64,000 nt of DNA from Trichostrongylus colubriformis (taxonomy: Eukaryota; Nematoda; Chromadorea; Rhabditida; Trichostrongylidae), in NCBI GenBank assembly GCA_963978905.1, contig OZ022258.1:25858716-25922715 (forward strand), read 5' to 3'. A program made the translations under genes and the position numbers. The notes under the pieces were generated by a model. The model saw only the letters and a list, made by a program, of their open reading frames with translations, was not told the origin of the DNA and made no database searches. Positions within the stretch are counted from its first letter, which is position 1. Every line of letters begins with the position of its first letter. Below, one piece after another: positions 41,917 through 54,599 of the stretch.

Positions 41917-44900
41917 TCAATTGTCGAATAAATGATCCTGGAAAATGAGACGCACATACGGTTTCTCAGTCGCCAGAAGTGTCGTGCAGAAGGGACAAAC
42001 TGGGTGAAAGCTGTTAGTCCCATGTGGAAGAGGAATACGCGACCAGAATCTGCAAAATCACCATCAGTTGTTCTGATACATCACTCGCTATTCTGTCTTA
42101 TATTAAGTTGTAAGGAAAGTTTTGGCCGCTTCCTGAAATTTCAACTTTGGAGGATCATAACTCGGCTCAGAGCGCATGTTTTCTCACAGAATGAGCACCA
42201 TTCGATTCGCTACACTCTTGGCCACATTATGCATACCTACATATCTCAATTTGATGAAGGGCTGATGAGTTATATTGCGCGAAATGAAAAAAGTCGACTC
42301 TAAATCGTCACTCTTTCTGAACACGCGGCTACTGAAGGAGCTGTCCAGATGTTTTGGAAAGTGAGGCTTTGTTAACGCTAGATCTGATGAACATGATGGA
42401 CGAGTAAGGGCCTTACCCTGCAACTGCTTCAATTAGTGGAAGAGGACTTGTGAAAAATGCGCTTGCGCATAGCTGCCGTGAGGGGTCCCGCGGCACCCAT
42501 TTTTTCTTATTTTTCCAGATCAAGGCTACTTGAGGTGGTCGTCTAAGTTTGTTTGTTGAGGGCCAATACTTGTGGATATCCCCTGCAAATATGGACGCTC
42601 ATCGCCTTCTGCCGTTTTAGTTAAAGCGATTTGTTCAATTGAAATTTTAGCAACTCATTCTCATTTCTGCACTTCTGAAACGAGGAACAAAATGTTCCAT
42701 CCAATGCTTCACCCCCTCCCTTTGCGGTACTCACACTTTTGGTCACCTTCTCTGGGACTCGGTTAAACAAGAACTCGTGAAGTGAAGTTATCTTAATAGT
42801 GCCGTTTTCGCAGTACTTTAAAATTTCCCTAATAATTCGAAAACCTTGTGGCATTCCAAATAAAACATATATTGAGAAAGAGCAACTTTCTGTCCATCTA
42901 AGTAGCACAATATGTCAGCTGATTCATGTTGACGCGCTCTGATATTTGAACATATCTTGTGAACGCGAGAAAGCGGCCAGAACTTCCCTTACAACCTAAT
43001 AAATATGTACGAAAGCGAGAACAAATGCTTTCACACTTGGGTAAGGTCAGTTTCGCAACAATGCATATTGCGACACTGAACTCTGGGAATCTGAGAAATA
43101 GGAGCGCTACATAGTTGACTGCGTTTGTTGATGCGGTCACTATGAACGATGACAAGTGCGCGTCAGGACTGTCAGCCAGCAATAAGTCTCTAGCCAACTC
43201 ACAACTGGACCACATAGGATCTTCTCGTGCGCTATCAGCAGTTCGCGCAGCGCGATGGCCTGGCTGGCCAATCCTGACGCACACTTAGCGATGCAGTCAA
43301 TACGGTGGGAACCCTCTCCGTTCTGCATTCCGATCACTCTCTTTGTAAAACGCTTGACCCAACCACACCACAGAATGATGATCGCGGCAATAGCCCAAGA
43401 ATTCGAGTTCGAATTTCGCACCGTATAGCACTATGCAAAAATTCGAATTGAATTCGTGGCTCTCGCCAATCATAATACTGTAATGTGGTTGGATCGAGCG
43501 TTTCACAATCGGACGCGTCCAGAGTGCCACCGCGGTCAGGGCGAGCACATAATTTTGACGCCGTCGCTGCCGTTGGCTTACAGTTCGTTAGTTGCACACA
43601 AGACGCCTTACCAGAGCTTCGAATGTGCAAATGAGATGAAGCGCGCTATCGCAATAGTGCCCCAGCATTATCTTATCCAAGTTTGAATATTCGCTTACAG
43701 AAGACAGTGTTTTGAATTATGCTTTCCTTCCTTGTCCCCCTCGCGGTAACTCTAAGGCGACCTGATGACAAACGCTTCACATTTCATGTTCGCGAAGTTT
43801 GAAATTTGCGGATTCTGCAGAATTATAGGGAACAGTCAATGGGGATTCCATCAACTACGCCAGTCATCAATCATAGCCGTTGAGCATAAATACCAAAAGT
43901 TTTGCTTACCGAACTGTATTGAGGCTTGCTACGTGGCCGCAAGGATTGAACGCGTGATCGAGACTGCCAGAATCCAAATGGAAAGCCGATTCCATTCCCA
44001 TTGTCAGCTATAAGTGATCCATTCATATCGTCTGCCTTTAGCCCTTTGTCAACACAACTTAGATCAAAGTAATAGAAATGACATTTCTGCCTCGGACATA
44101 TTATTCTCACACGAACCTGGATCACTCGTTCGCTTTCAGCCAAACATATAGGGCACTTATAGGACTGCTGCCCATTTGATGTCGCGTGATGACCCCATTC
44201 GTGTTTACCTTGCACATGACCACATCGTAAATAGACCTTAAACAATGTCATGGACTTGATGCGTTTTACCACAGATACATCAAAAATGATATAATCAAAA
44301 GTACAAAGGTGATAAAGGACTCACGTATGGCTGCCGGCTGCCACCTCCTTTCGTGCTTTTCCTCTTCGGGATGATCAACGTATTGAGATTGACTGGGCAT
44401 TGTGGTTTTCCTGCGTTCAGTCTGTCCAGCGCCATCTCTAACTCCTGGGCAGTAGGAGACTTTCTTAAACCGTCTGCGGTCCTCCACAGGAGCGTCGCCC
44501 CACAAAGGTCAATTAAAGAGCCGTCCTGAAAGATAAAGCATTTTCGCTGAAAGACTTTACGCATATAATAAGTTCTAGGTAATCTTTTTGAAGATGGAAG
44601 TACGTGGATAGGCCAAGAAAAATGTGCAGAATTATTTCAATGGAAAGAAATGTGATGTGAAGGTACCTGCAACATATTAGTCTCTTCCGTCACCAGTACT
44701 CCTCTGGCGTTACTACTACGTGTCTCGCGTAACGTATAAATATCGCCATCAACGGAAACTTCACGCCAAACGTACATTGGAGGCACATCCTCATCTGATA
44801 ACTCCTAGAAAGTACCAGACTAATTAAGGAAAATTGCATCAACGGAGAAATTCAAAAAATGAATGCGCATGGAGATAATACACGGCTGTAAAGAAAGTCA

Positions 44901-47219
44901 TTGTAACATTTTCAAAAAAAAATCTTTGAAATGGGAGCGACGGAGGGACATCTAAAGTGCACGAGCTGCCGAGAACGCTTATTTAAAAACCTACGTATAT
45001 TTACCTCCGTGTTCCTATTGGGATGCAAAATTAATATCCCGTTTGTTGTTAACCCGTCCATTTCCCCATTCTTCTTCATCCACTTTGTCGCCTTTTCCTA
45101 CAAAATACTTAATGGCAAATTCTTAACAAGAACAGAAAACGAGGTAAAACGCTTTTATTACGGCAATTGGAGAACGAAAAGTGTGGGTGAAATAGCGAGA
45201 ACGACTTACACCAAGGAAAATGTTTTTCACTGAATCAAATCCGGCAGCGTAGAGGAATGCCTTGTCATAATTCTCTCGATCGATGATTATTCGGCATGCA
45301 TATCGACTAATTGTTGATGATATCATCTTATGTGGATCACTTCCCGTGCGCGCTCTTACCGGGCCCGAACTGCCTGAAACAGAAGCAGTGGGCAAGTTTA
45401 ATAAGGCTCGGCGCAAATACAGCAGAAATTGAATTACTGTAGAGAGACCTAGTGGGCTCACTTTGAACCGAAATGATCGGGATTAATTGGACTTTGAAGC
45501 CCAACAATCACAACGCTTATTCTGATCAGCAAAATCCCCACACGTAAGATAGTTATTCAGCAAACTACACAGGTTTTGTTCTGCAACCATTTCAACAATG
45601 TTTTCTATTAGTCGCTTTGCCCAACAGTGTGAGCTCCTTGTCACATAATAACCCGTCTACCTTGTAAAAAAAAATAACCATAAACCCATACGTAGTGCAA
45701 GCCACTTATGCTGCGCTGCTCTGCGTCTAGATACTTCGACTGCGTTAATCTCAGAGCACTGATGACTAGTACTCACAGTCCCGCTAGTATAGTGGTATTA
45801 GCACCGTTTTCAATCATATGGTGAGTTACAAATAAAGGAGAAAGACGATAACATTCCACAGTTTTGTAATTCTTTGCTTGCGGTAAAAGAAAACCTTAGG
45901 AATAAGCCTAACAACTGAGAATAGGCCATCTTAAGATAATGGCGGTGAATAAAAAATCAAGCAAGAGATCTCGGATAGGCATACAACTTGCATTAGTTGG
46001 AGCCTTGTTCGCGCATATGATTGAAAATCCAATCGAATTGATTCATACCTGAAGAAGAGGCAAGTTGAGAGCCGGACGCAAGCCACGTGTCTACAATCGT
46101 AAAATCAATTTGTTCTTCTGAAGAGCGCCCAATCTGCAATATGCATAAGTAACCAATGGCATATTACTATGGTGGAGACAGAAAACGAACCTGAAACATA
46201 TCTTTGAATGGATCCGCCACATACTCGACGAGCACTGTCTGGTTTTTACTGTATGAGTACGATACCACGTGACGATTCTTGTCTAATACTGCCTAAAATG
46301 TGTAACCATGAGGAGAGCTACGCAATACCACCTAAATAATAGAAGAAAACAATATGCAATGACAACATGCAAATATGTAATCCAAGGAGCTCGCAAGTAA
46401 AATAAGTAAGTGATAGTTACCGGCGCATCCTTGGCAGCAACATTCACTTGTGAGACGGAACCTTTTTTGATGCCGTTACCCGCCTTTCTTCGCATTAACG
46501 CCATTTTTGTACGGTGCCGTTTCAACGGCACAGACGCTTTGCTATCTTGGCTGCCATTATACCTGAAATAGTGTCGTAAAAACTCTTGACTCAGACCGAT
46601 ACAACTAACCAAAGCTCATATTTAGCATCTAAAAACCTTCGCATCGCGAGCGGTAGCGAAAACCAATATCCATTGGCTTTGAAAATCTTAGTAGGTTTTT
46701 AGATGCTGGATATCATGAAACGGGTCCACATCGTCCTTCACTTTTTGGAGAAATGAGCACATACGCGAATCCACGAATCGGGATTTTCGGCAGTTCTACG
46801 TCAAGGATAGAATATCGATCGAGAGAGTGAGCGTACCAGGGTATCTGCGATTTTGCATATTTGCCACTATGCGTAAAACTGATTTACATAGGTACGAGGA
46901 GCCTTTTCCGCCGTCTTTTGGGCGTCTTTTGGCATAAGACTTCGCCATGACTTGAGAAAATGCTAAGCAATGTAGGAAATAGCCTATCATTTCACCACCA
47001 CTTTCAGAACAGTCTTCGAGGTTCGGATGCGAAGCAATTCGGTGAATAATAGCCATATCAAAACACAAACCCTAGTAGAATGAGTTCGCCGTATTTCCCA
47101 TCATCGTCGTCAAAGTTAGCGGCAGACATAAGGATCTCGGCTTTATCGTTGACATCTAAGCGAGCATTCTCGATGTCTCGTGAGTCTATTGAGACACCGT
47201 CGTGCTCGTCAACACTCAT
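41917..47219 (-). CDS. Pellino-family E3 ubiquitin-protein ligase
   Basis: Eleven exons in phase on the - strand: 47219-47071, 46562-46421, 46292-46191, 46133-46049, 45373-45210, 45097-45005, 44804-44667, 44525-44325, 44236-44117, 44007-43910 and 42049-41917; 1,425 nt, 474 residues plus TGA. Pellino proteins bind phosphorylated IRAK/Pelle-type kinases through an FHA-like domain and attach ubiquitin through a RING-like domain, acting in the cytoplasm in Toll/IL-1 signalling (family knowledge). Seen here: KYGELILLGYNGS opening the FHA-like region, TISRYACRIIIDR, LYAAGFDSVKNIFLG, MDGLTTNGILILHP, VWREVSVDGDIYTLRETRS, the family signature DGSLIDLCGATLLWRTADG at 292-310, QCPVNLNTL, then RING-like ligands C363/H365, C386/C389 (CPIC), C421/H423 (CGH) and C449/C452 (CPFC) after PLPHG. 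The C terminus is LIFQDHLFDN. Length is slightly above the usual ~420 because of an extended acidic N terminus. The last intron (1.86 kb) carries a foldback repeat. Nothing appears missing, so the gene should be functional. Confidence 0.94.
43330..43514. repeat. Foldback repeat in the last Pellino intron
   Basis: The left arm (GTAAAACGCTTGACCCAACC and on to AAGAATTCG, 43330-43408) pairs with the right arm (GAATTCGTGGCTCTCGCCAA to GGTTGGATCGAGCGTTTCAC, 43444-43514), about 75 percent matched, around an AT-rich loop. It is probably an old MITE; outer limits and target duplication are unclear. Confidence 0.55.
46622..46707. repeat. Short inverted repeat in Pellino intron 1
   Basis: TAGCATCTAAAAACCT near 46623 pairs with AGGTTTTTAGATGCT ending near 46706 around a loop of about 55 nt, just upstream of exon 2 on the - strand. 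Confidence 0.55.
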
Positions 47220-47229
47220 CTGAAATAAA
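47220..47229 (-). promoter_or_regulatory. TTTCAG acceptor abutting the Pellino ATG (likely SL trans-splice site)
   Basis: On the - strand CTTTATTTCAG runs straight into ATG AGT GTT GAC GAG. A consensus 3' splice site one base before the start codon, with no coding exon seen upstream, is what a spliced-leader acceptor looks like in nematodes. A cis-spliced 5' UTR exon further upstream is the alternative. Confidence 0.55.
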
Positions 47230-47705
47230 GAGCACTTGAAGCGTAATTAATCGATGAACGACTTTCAACGAGTAGCATTTTGAAGAATCACGTGAAACCA
47301 TTAAAATGTAAAACAAGAATGAATGCAAATATGGACGACGGAAGAGAGAATCCCCCACATTCCAGAATCTGCTAACAGAAGCAAACATAAAGCTAATATA
47401 GCATGTTCAATCTGACAAAATTCGTGAGTAAAACGAATCAACCAGTTGGAAATTGATCACAAGATGAAATAAAATTGTGAAGAAGCCGACAAGTGTTCAC
47501 CAAGCCGAACACGCAAACAATCTCGTTATGATCGCGAAGGAGCAAAAATACGTGTTGGACAAGATTTATAGAAGACGGTGAGCCGATTTGTACGTAAAGG
47601 CACAATTACGCACGCCTCTTTGTGATCTTCACAACTTTCTGCTAGTCCAGCTTTTTTTGCTTGGCAGGAGCGGTTTCCGTTGAGACATCTTGCTAGTCAT
47701 GGCAT

Positions 47706-47888
47706 GGTGCTATTAATGAGGGGGGTCTTATAAAAAAATTAGAGAAACCCTTTAGAGGTCAAACTGGACATTCAGGCGTACACTTTTGCTTAAGCCTTGA
47801 AGGAGGAAGGAAAGAGCTCCTTTCCTCTTCTTGGCTCAGGTAAAAATAGGGTTAAGTAGTGGGATGCCCCCTTCATTGCGATAGCACC
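47706..47888. mobile_element. GGTGCTAT-ended MITE with 10-bp target duplication, copy 1
   Basis: Left end GGTGCTATTAATGAGGGGGG, right end the inverse of GGTGCTATCGCAATGA. GTCATGGCAT is repeated exactly at 47696-47705 and 47889-47898. The centre carries the near-palindrome AGGAAGGAAAGAGCTCCTTT. It lies about 490 nt upstream of the Pellino start. Confidence 0.88.
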
Positions 47889-50800
47889 GTCATGGCATAT
47901 CAGACAGTTGTAACGAAGGTCAGTTCGTAGTGAAATACCGAGATCAAAACTGACAGTCATCATACCGCCGCCTAGATCTACAATACAAAAAAAAACGCAG
48001 TGCGAGTTTTCCGGGGTCGACTCGTCCTTGTAACCGTCCCAATATAGCGTCGCGGTACTAGGTCCTACTGTCCCTTTAACTTATTTCATGTTGCCATCAC
48101 GTTAAGCGTGGCGCCGAAAAAAAGTCTTCAAAAAATACGATTCTCAGTATGACCCCCCTCCCCCCGTTCTTTAGGTTGGTCCCTTTCTGTGGTTTCCACC
48201 AAGCCAATGCGATTCATCAAGGAAAGTAAGATCTACGGTCAAAAAAAAAAATGCAGTGGGGCCAAACTCTGACAAAATTAAGGAAATAAGTACTTAACAA
48301 AATTAAATAGTTAGATTCCGAAACGAAAGCGTCGCCGAGTAATGTGCTCGTCCTCTCATGACAAAGTAGAAGACTCAAAAGTCATGCAACTTATGCGGCA
48401 GGAATAACGTATGGAAAAACGGATAGAAAAGTTAGAAATTAAATAGGAGCCATGTAGTGCGCTTCACTGCGATACGGGGAGCGGTATCTTTTCCATACTG
48501 AATTTGGAGATTTTCTGAATACTTGAAACCTTACTTAGACTCCATCTTTCGAAGTAAAAAACCGTTCACTAATAATTTCCTAGAACCAATCAACTGCCTG
48601 CTTGGTTTTCCTAATGATTGCGTAGTTCTCTATAGGGAAATACTGTCGATGAAAATTTTGTAAAATTTCGAAGTGTTTTATTTCCAACGGTCGTAACCTT
48701 TTCCTTCGAACTGAATCTTATCAGTGCGGTTTCCAGATGCGGAATCCACGTGGTTGCCGCTTTCGTATGGCCACTTAATCTGCATCATATCTTCAAAAAG
48801 AAGGCAGTTTCATCGAAGGAAGCCATAGAGGAAATTTTTTTCATCAAGGTGGCAAGATCTTCCCACCTTTCCTCGAAAAAATGATCTTATTTTGTCCAAA
48901 ATGCCCCCGTAGAAATCCACTCTCCTCAAAAGTCCACCGGAATGGCGACTAGCGTTACGTGGCCACGCTCCGGGATGCGTCACGCATAAGAATTTCATCC
49001 ACGTTTTGGTGATACAAATTCTCATTAGGTCCGTATAGGGGCCTGCCAGTACCAATATACCTTCTTTTAATCGTATTAGGATGTGAGAAAGCCCATATCA
49101 GCTGATTTTTCCCTTTCCTCCCATAGCTTCTTGAGTATTGTCCACTCTGGTACCCGTGGATAGATATCGCTTCCCACGGCTGATCGGCGAATTTTGGGGG
49201 TCTCTCTGTACGTGGTTCGGTGCCAGCGGAAAAGAAAGGGCTGAATGAGAAGGAGAAGGGCAAAGAATGATAGGTTGCTTCCTGTTTGCCAATCCTGAGC
49301 TTATGGTTCGAATACAGCGAAAAGAAGGTATGGTGTAGGCAATTATGAAGAAAAACTGAAAAATAATAAAAAGGAAATGGAGCATTTGAGGCCTAAGGAA
49401 CTTTCCGAAAATCCTAGTAGTTGAAGGGCACCCATTTTTGCAACATTGTCTCTCGTCTTATACCATCGTACAATCATCAAATTACAATGAGTGTATATTT
49501 TCCTAAACCTCACCTGAGGGGGTGGGGGTTCCTTCCTAAACTATGGCTTACGTAAACGCGTGTGCAAAAATGCGCCGGAAGCCGCACACAGTGGAGTGAA
49601 CCTTCCTCCCTACCTGCAAGCAGCGAAAAAAGGATTCAGCAACACAGAACACTGACCAGATCAGATTTGCTACAAAGGGTCTACGCTTAGGGCTACGAAG
49701 ATTGTACAGCTAAATCTTAGAACCTTACCCGCTTATAGTGTCTTATCGCTCACCCGAACTCATTTCATGCATCTGTCGAGGAAGGGCAAGCCAATTTTGA
49801 ATGCATGAGTTAGCGGGATATCGGAAGCTCACTTAAGCCCATTCGAAGGATTCGCTGCCTTCGAAAGCCACTTGAGTTGGTTGCACCCGCATGACGCTTT
49901 GCTTTACCACTCGTAACGTTCTTAGTAATTCGCAGCTATAGATTAAATGGCATATCTTCACACCCTCCCTTAAATGGATCATCCATCGCCTTATGGAAAC
50001 CAAGTGACTACAGAACTTCTTATCAAGTCGTAATGACATGGACGAACAGTTAACCGTACATATAAAATGTTAATCATGTGAATCAATTGAAATGTTGTCA
50101 ATTTAAATGTGAATATTAATGATGGGAAATACGTCTGTGAAGGATGATGCGAATCAACGATCGTTCTTTGGCAAAGAAAGTTGCTTGACGTTAGAATTTC
50201 TGCTGAGCTTGTGAATACAGTACCCTATATTTTAGGGTTACAGGTGTTACTGCAGACATTGGACGATACAGCATTTTGGCTGCACATTCCAACTACCAGA
50301 AGCAAAGCTCAAATGACAGAACTCACTGATGTGTACGAATACTGGTTGTCTAACGAACCAGTCACCGTAGAGTAACGGGATACCTTCGTCCCCTATATTG
50401 ATGACTCCGACACCGTAAAACGTTGGAGAAACTGGTTGCACCCCGAGAGTACCTCAAACCGGAATCGACTTCTTAACACATTGTTACGTATAGGTTTAAA
50501 GCACCATAAATGTGAATGCGAGTGGGACCGCAATTGGAAACATTGGATGGAAATCTTTTGGGAACCTAGAGCAGTACTGACTATAATGAGCTCTACCACG
50601 GTCATTTCCACGATATTCTCAACAATTTTTCTATAGACACTTTTCTCTTTGCTGTTATGTTTGTTTCAGTCACTCCCAAATTGTTCAAAAACGCAGCAGA
50701 AGGGTTCATATGAGAATGATTTTAAGCATAGAAAATACAGAGCAAATAAATTGAGAAATCGGAAGCGATAATGGGAGTTACTTGATCTTTGTGCAAGCAG

Positions 50801-51707
50801 AGTTTACATATGTGGTTGTTAGCGTAGCAGCTATTGATGCTGAATCCATGACTTTTTCATCATGAAAATCCTAGGAGAAATTAAAATGATGAATATATTT
50901 TACCTATATATTTTGAGAATGTTTAAGAACTTTTCATCTGGTAAAGAAAGCAATAATAAATGATAATGATGACAGGTATTAATAATGGAACAAGAAGAAA
51001 TAAAACTTCAACGCAATTTCACTCATGTTTTTTTCACTTTTGAACAATAGCTAACATTTTTTGGGATTTTTGGAGGAAAGTTTTGAATAGCTGTTCTCGC
51101 TAGCACTAGGGAACTGATCAACTCAGAAACTAAATGTAATTTGTGTGCATGGCGCAATCTGAACTTGAGTGTTTCCCCATTCATCTTAGTACTAAGCTTT
51201 AGAATCAGGTCATATGTTTTGGTAAGATCTTGCACAAAACCATGGAATAGCAATCTGAGGCCGTTAAGGTGAGTGAAATGTGGTTTGTCAAGGTATGGAG
51301 GCAGGAGGATGGGGAGGAGGAAAGAAAAACTTCGAAAAAAGATTACCAACCCTGCAGGAGCAAATTAAATGACTCAACTGTTTGGTACCATGCCAAGCGT
51401 CGGAGTGACATCTGTCATGCGTACGTTGACCTCAGTGTCACCCCCAAAGGTCAGGAACAGCTGTGGATAGGGATCAATCAATTTCCGCGTGAATTCCGGG
51501 TTGAATGACGGATGTGCATTCACATTAAACACTTCAATAGACTAGCAAGCAAAAGACATTTCTAGCGATGTTCAGTTCATTTGGATAATAATCCACCAAC
51601 TAAACAATATCATTAGATTCCGATGAGCAAAAGGGCTGCGTTAAGCGCTTCCGTGTGACAGATGCGACGATTTACAGTCCACTGATCAATATTCTTGTAC
51701 CCTTCTA

Positions 51708-52731
51708 TTGGGTCATTCCATAAGTAATGTCGTTTTTTTTTCAGGCATAAATGTTTCCTATGAAATTATAAGTTTTTGCAGCATGTCATATATCAGTTGA
51801 AAGCGTTTTTTCTGCTCTACAAAATGACATGCTTAGCTTCTGAGTTTCTCAGAATGGAGCCGACATTTAGGCTGGCGAAGAGATAGGTCCAGCCAACAAA
51901 AATTGGCCAAACCGGCAATCAACTGAAACACTATATTACACTTTAGGAAAACCAACCAGTCATGTGTCGCGTTCTTAGTCCTGACCTCTTCTACAATTTC
52001 CAATATTTAGTTGATCAAGAAGTCGTGTCCTTCTTTTTCTAAAATCTCTTTTTCGAAAGCAACCACACTTATTCAAAGTAAAATTTTTTCTTTCAAACTC
52101 CTTGCTCAGAGTTGTTCTATGAACCACTTCGAAGAACTTCTTCTGCTGTATCGAAAACATCTTTTCAGTTTGTTTTGGCTGCGATTCAGATTGAGTAATA
52201 TCATGTGATAGGAGTCCAGTTGACATTTTTCACAATTTATTTTTTCCATGAGAAAGTTGAGGACTCAGGTCAGTGGTATTTCCCTGTTCCTACCCACACC
52301 CTGTTCTTAATGTTCCACTACTCTTTCAACTGATCGGCTGAGAAAATTTTCTTGCCTTGGTTCGAAGAAATGGTCTAATCACCGAGTTGTGGCGAAAAAA
52401 CTAAAAGTGGAGAAAGGGCGACGTGATTTTTTAGGCAACCGACTAGTGAACTTCCAGTAGAGGTCGGAGCTAAATACGTAACACATGATTGGTTAGTTTT
52501 CCTCAAGTAAAATATAGTGTTTCAATTGATTGCCGGTTTGGCCAATTTTTGTCTGCTTACCTCTTCGTCACCCTAAATGTCGGCCCCATTCCAACAAGCT
52601 CAGAAACTAAACATGTCATTTTGAAGAGCAGATTTCCTTCCGAATGATATATGATGTTCTGCAAAAGCTTGTGATCTTATTGCAAAAATTTTTGCTTGAA
52701 GAAAAACGACACTACTTATGGAATGACCCAA
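51708..52731. mobile_element. Non-autonomous mariner-like element with ~250-bp inverted repeats
   Basis: Starts TTGGGTCATTCCATAAGTAA at 51708 and ends with its inverse at 52731, flanked by TA at 51706-51707 and 52732-52733. Similarity of the ends runs inward about 260 bp on each side (51708-51970 and 52470-52731) at roughly 80-85 percent by eye. The unique core has an 83-codon - frame (52226-51975) that does not resemble a transposase I know. Confidence 0.85.
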
Positions 52732-53587
52732 TAGCACCGGCGCTCTTCTCCAATTTTCATACTACATTTCAAAAACTCCATACTACTGATCCGCCTGAAG
52801 CACCATTATCGGTAATGTAATAAAAGCGTGGCAGATCAGAGGTGAAATCATCTTCCGTCGATCCATCTTAGCGAACACTTTTATTCCCTTGATTGAAGAG
52901 GTCACTTGAAAGAAGTAGGGTAAATAGGAATTTATAGAGTACTTAGTAGTATTGTAGAAGTTTAGTGAATGAGTGGAACTTGAATGTGGACTGTTGATGT
53001 CATTGTCATGATGCATTATTGTTAAGCAATGTCGGCTGAACGACATAAAATATAAAAACAATATTGTTATATAAATATTGGTAGAAATGAAAAAGAAAAA
53101 AACGTATATGTGGATTCGCTTTAGTAACTGATTCTGTGTATATAACTGTCGTATTGCAGATACGAAGACTCAAAGAAAAAATAATGCCTTTCTCGTAGAC
53201 ACAAGTGCTCTTGGAAACAAATATTTGAAGAAATGAAAAAAGATTAAGTCACATGGAACAGTCGATATTATTCAGGAAATAGTAATCTGATATTCCCCCA
53301 AAAGTTTGGAAAAGGTCTGGAATACGTGTCGGTTTGAAGAAAGGGGACTTGATGCTGAAGAATTTCGGAAATGAGCTTCCTTGTGTAGTAATTCTGTTGC
53401 ACATATTGGCGAGCACTTGACATGGATTTCGAGTCGCCCTCGCTCAACGCGCCGAAACGAGTCGCTAGTTTTTCTCTTTGCCCGGGTATTGTATGGGGAG
53501 TTTGGAAAGGCCGCACATCGGTTTGGTGGAAACGAGGGATGAGCAGCTGACGACGGCTGGCACTGTTGAAGGGAGGAGGAGGGAAGT

Positions 53588-53604
53588 GGGGGGGGGGGGG
53601 GGGG
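53588..53604 (+). repeat. Poly-G run of 17
   Basis: Uninterrupted G tract, the longest homopolymer in the window. Similar shorter runs occur near 9711, 60607 and 62665, and a C run near 28955. Such tracts are likely places for length errors. Confidence 0.8.
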
Positions 53605-54000
53605 AGGGGAGAAATTCAGTGCATTCACAACAAGCGAGCTTATCAAGAACAACATCACTATTTTGATGACGTTTTTGAGAAAGTGTGGATGTTGCGGGGA
53701 ATGTTGCTTGGGCATTAGTCAGCCCTTGCTCAGTTAGGAGGTAAAAGTTCAAAAAAGGGAAGAATTGCCTTCACATGGAATATGGGACGAATCATTTGCC
53801 ATTATGAGTGGACCTCGCTTAGCGCGATATAGGCCTCCGCGTCTGATAGAAGGCTGAGGAAGCGACCCCATTCAGCTTGTAACCCTGTTCGTGGACAAGT
53901 TCGGTGAAGCACAAGTTAGCATATCACATTTCGAGGTAGTTCCCTATTTCTTGCACTGTTTCCAGCGATTAGAAAGTAGCCGTGGTTGCGGTATTCTGGG

Positions 54001-54242
54001 TATGTACCCTTATGTCAGGATTTCGCACCGGCACCGCGGCATGTCGCAAGCGAAGCAATGCGGACGAGCTAAAGGCGCCATGTTGTTGGGTTTCGAAGCG
54101 ATTAGAAGTCAACTGCATATCTCACCCCTAGCATCGCAAAGATATCGTTCCACGACCCAATTGCCGCGACACGCATAGCTCACACACACTGCCTCGCACG
54201 CCGCTCGTCATCGTGCGAAATGCTGACGTAAGGGTACACACC
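54001..54242. mobile_element. Palindromic MITE with GTGTACC ends, copy 2 (opposite orientation)
   Basis: Begins TGTACCCTTATGTCAGGAT and ends GCTGACGTAAGGGTACACA. Internal words such as GCGGCATGTCGCAA and AGCTAAAGGCGCCATG match the reverse complement of copy 1. Confidence 0.82.
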
Positions 54243-54599
54243 CCGGTATTCTCATTGGATGCGGTAACGTATGTGTGCACTAAGAAAAATTGAAGGAAAT
54301 ACAATTTCGCCGCCAATGAATTGGTCTTCGGTTAGATTTTTCAAAACTGTTTTTCATAAATATTTCATGGCTTCATCCACAATTACTCAACCACAGTGTT
54401 TTTCCGCTTTTGCGGCCTACTGCCTGATCCCACTTCAGCAGTAAACTACCGAACATGCGAGAAAAAAGTCTATCGTACCGCAGCTAGCATGCCTAATTAA
54501 GGGGCAGCCTAGTAGAGTTAAATATAAGAAACCACTCTAATCGAAGAATTCAAGCAAAGGCGATTGATTCATGCTGAGGCTGTCGTGAACATGCGACAG

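Noticed and set aside
45781..45812. tRNA-Asp-like 5' half (GCTAGTATAGTGGTATTAGC)
   Set aside because: Only a box A-like half is present; no anticodon arm or box B follows.
48810..49263. Overlapping - frames that might be a transposase
   Set aside because: No catalytic motif, terminal repeats or splice support could be seen.
50214..50374. Open + frame with TAFWLHIPTTRSKAQMTEL
   Set aside because: Slightly coding-like, but there is no acceptor or donor of quality and the - strand is open as well; left out as unsupported.
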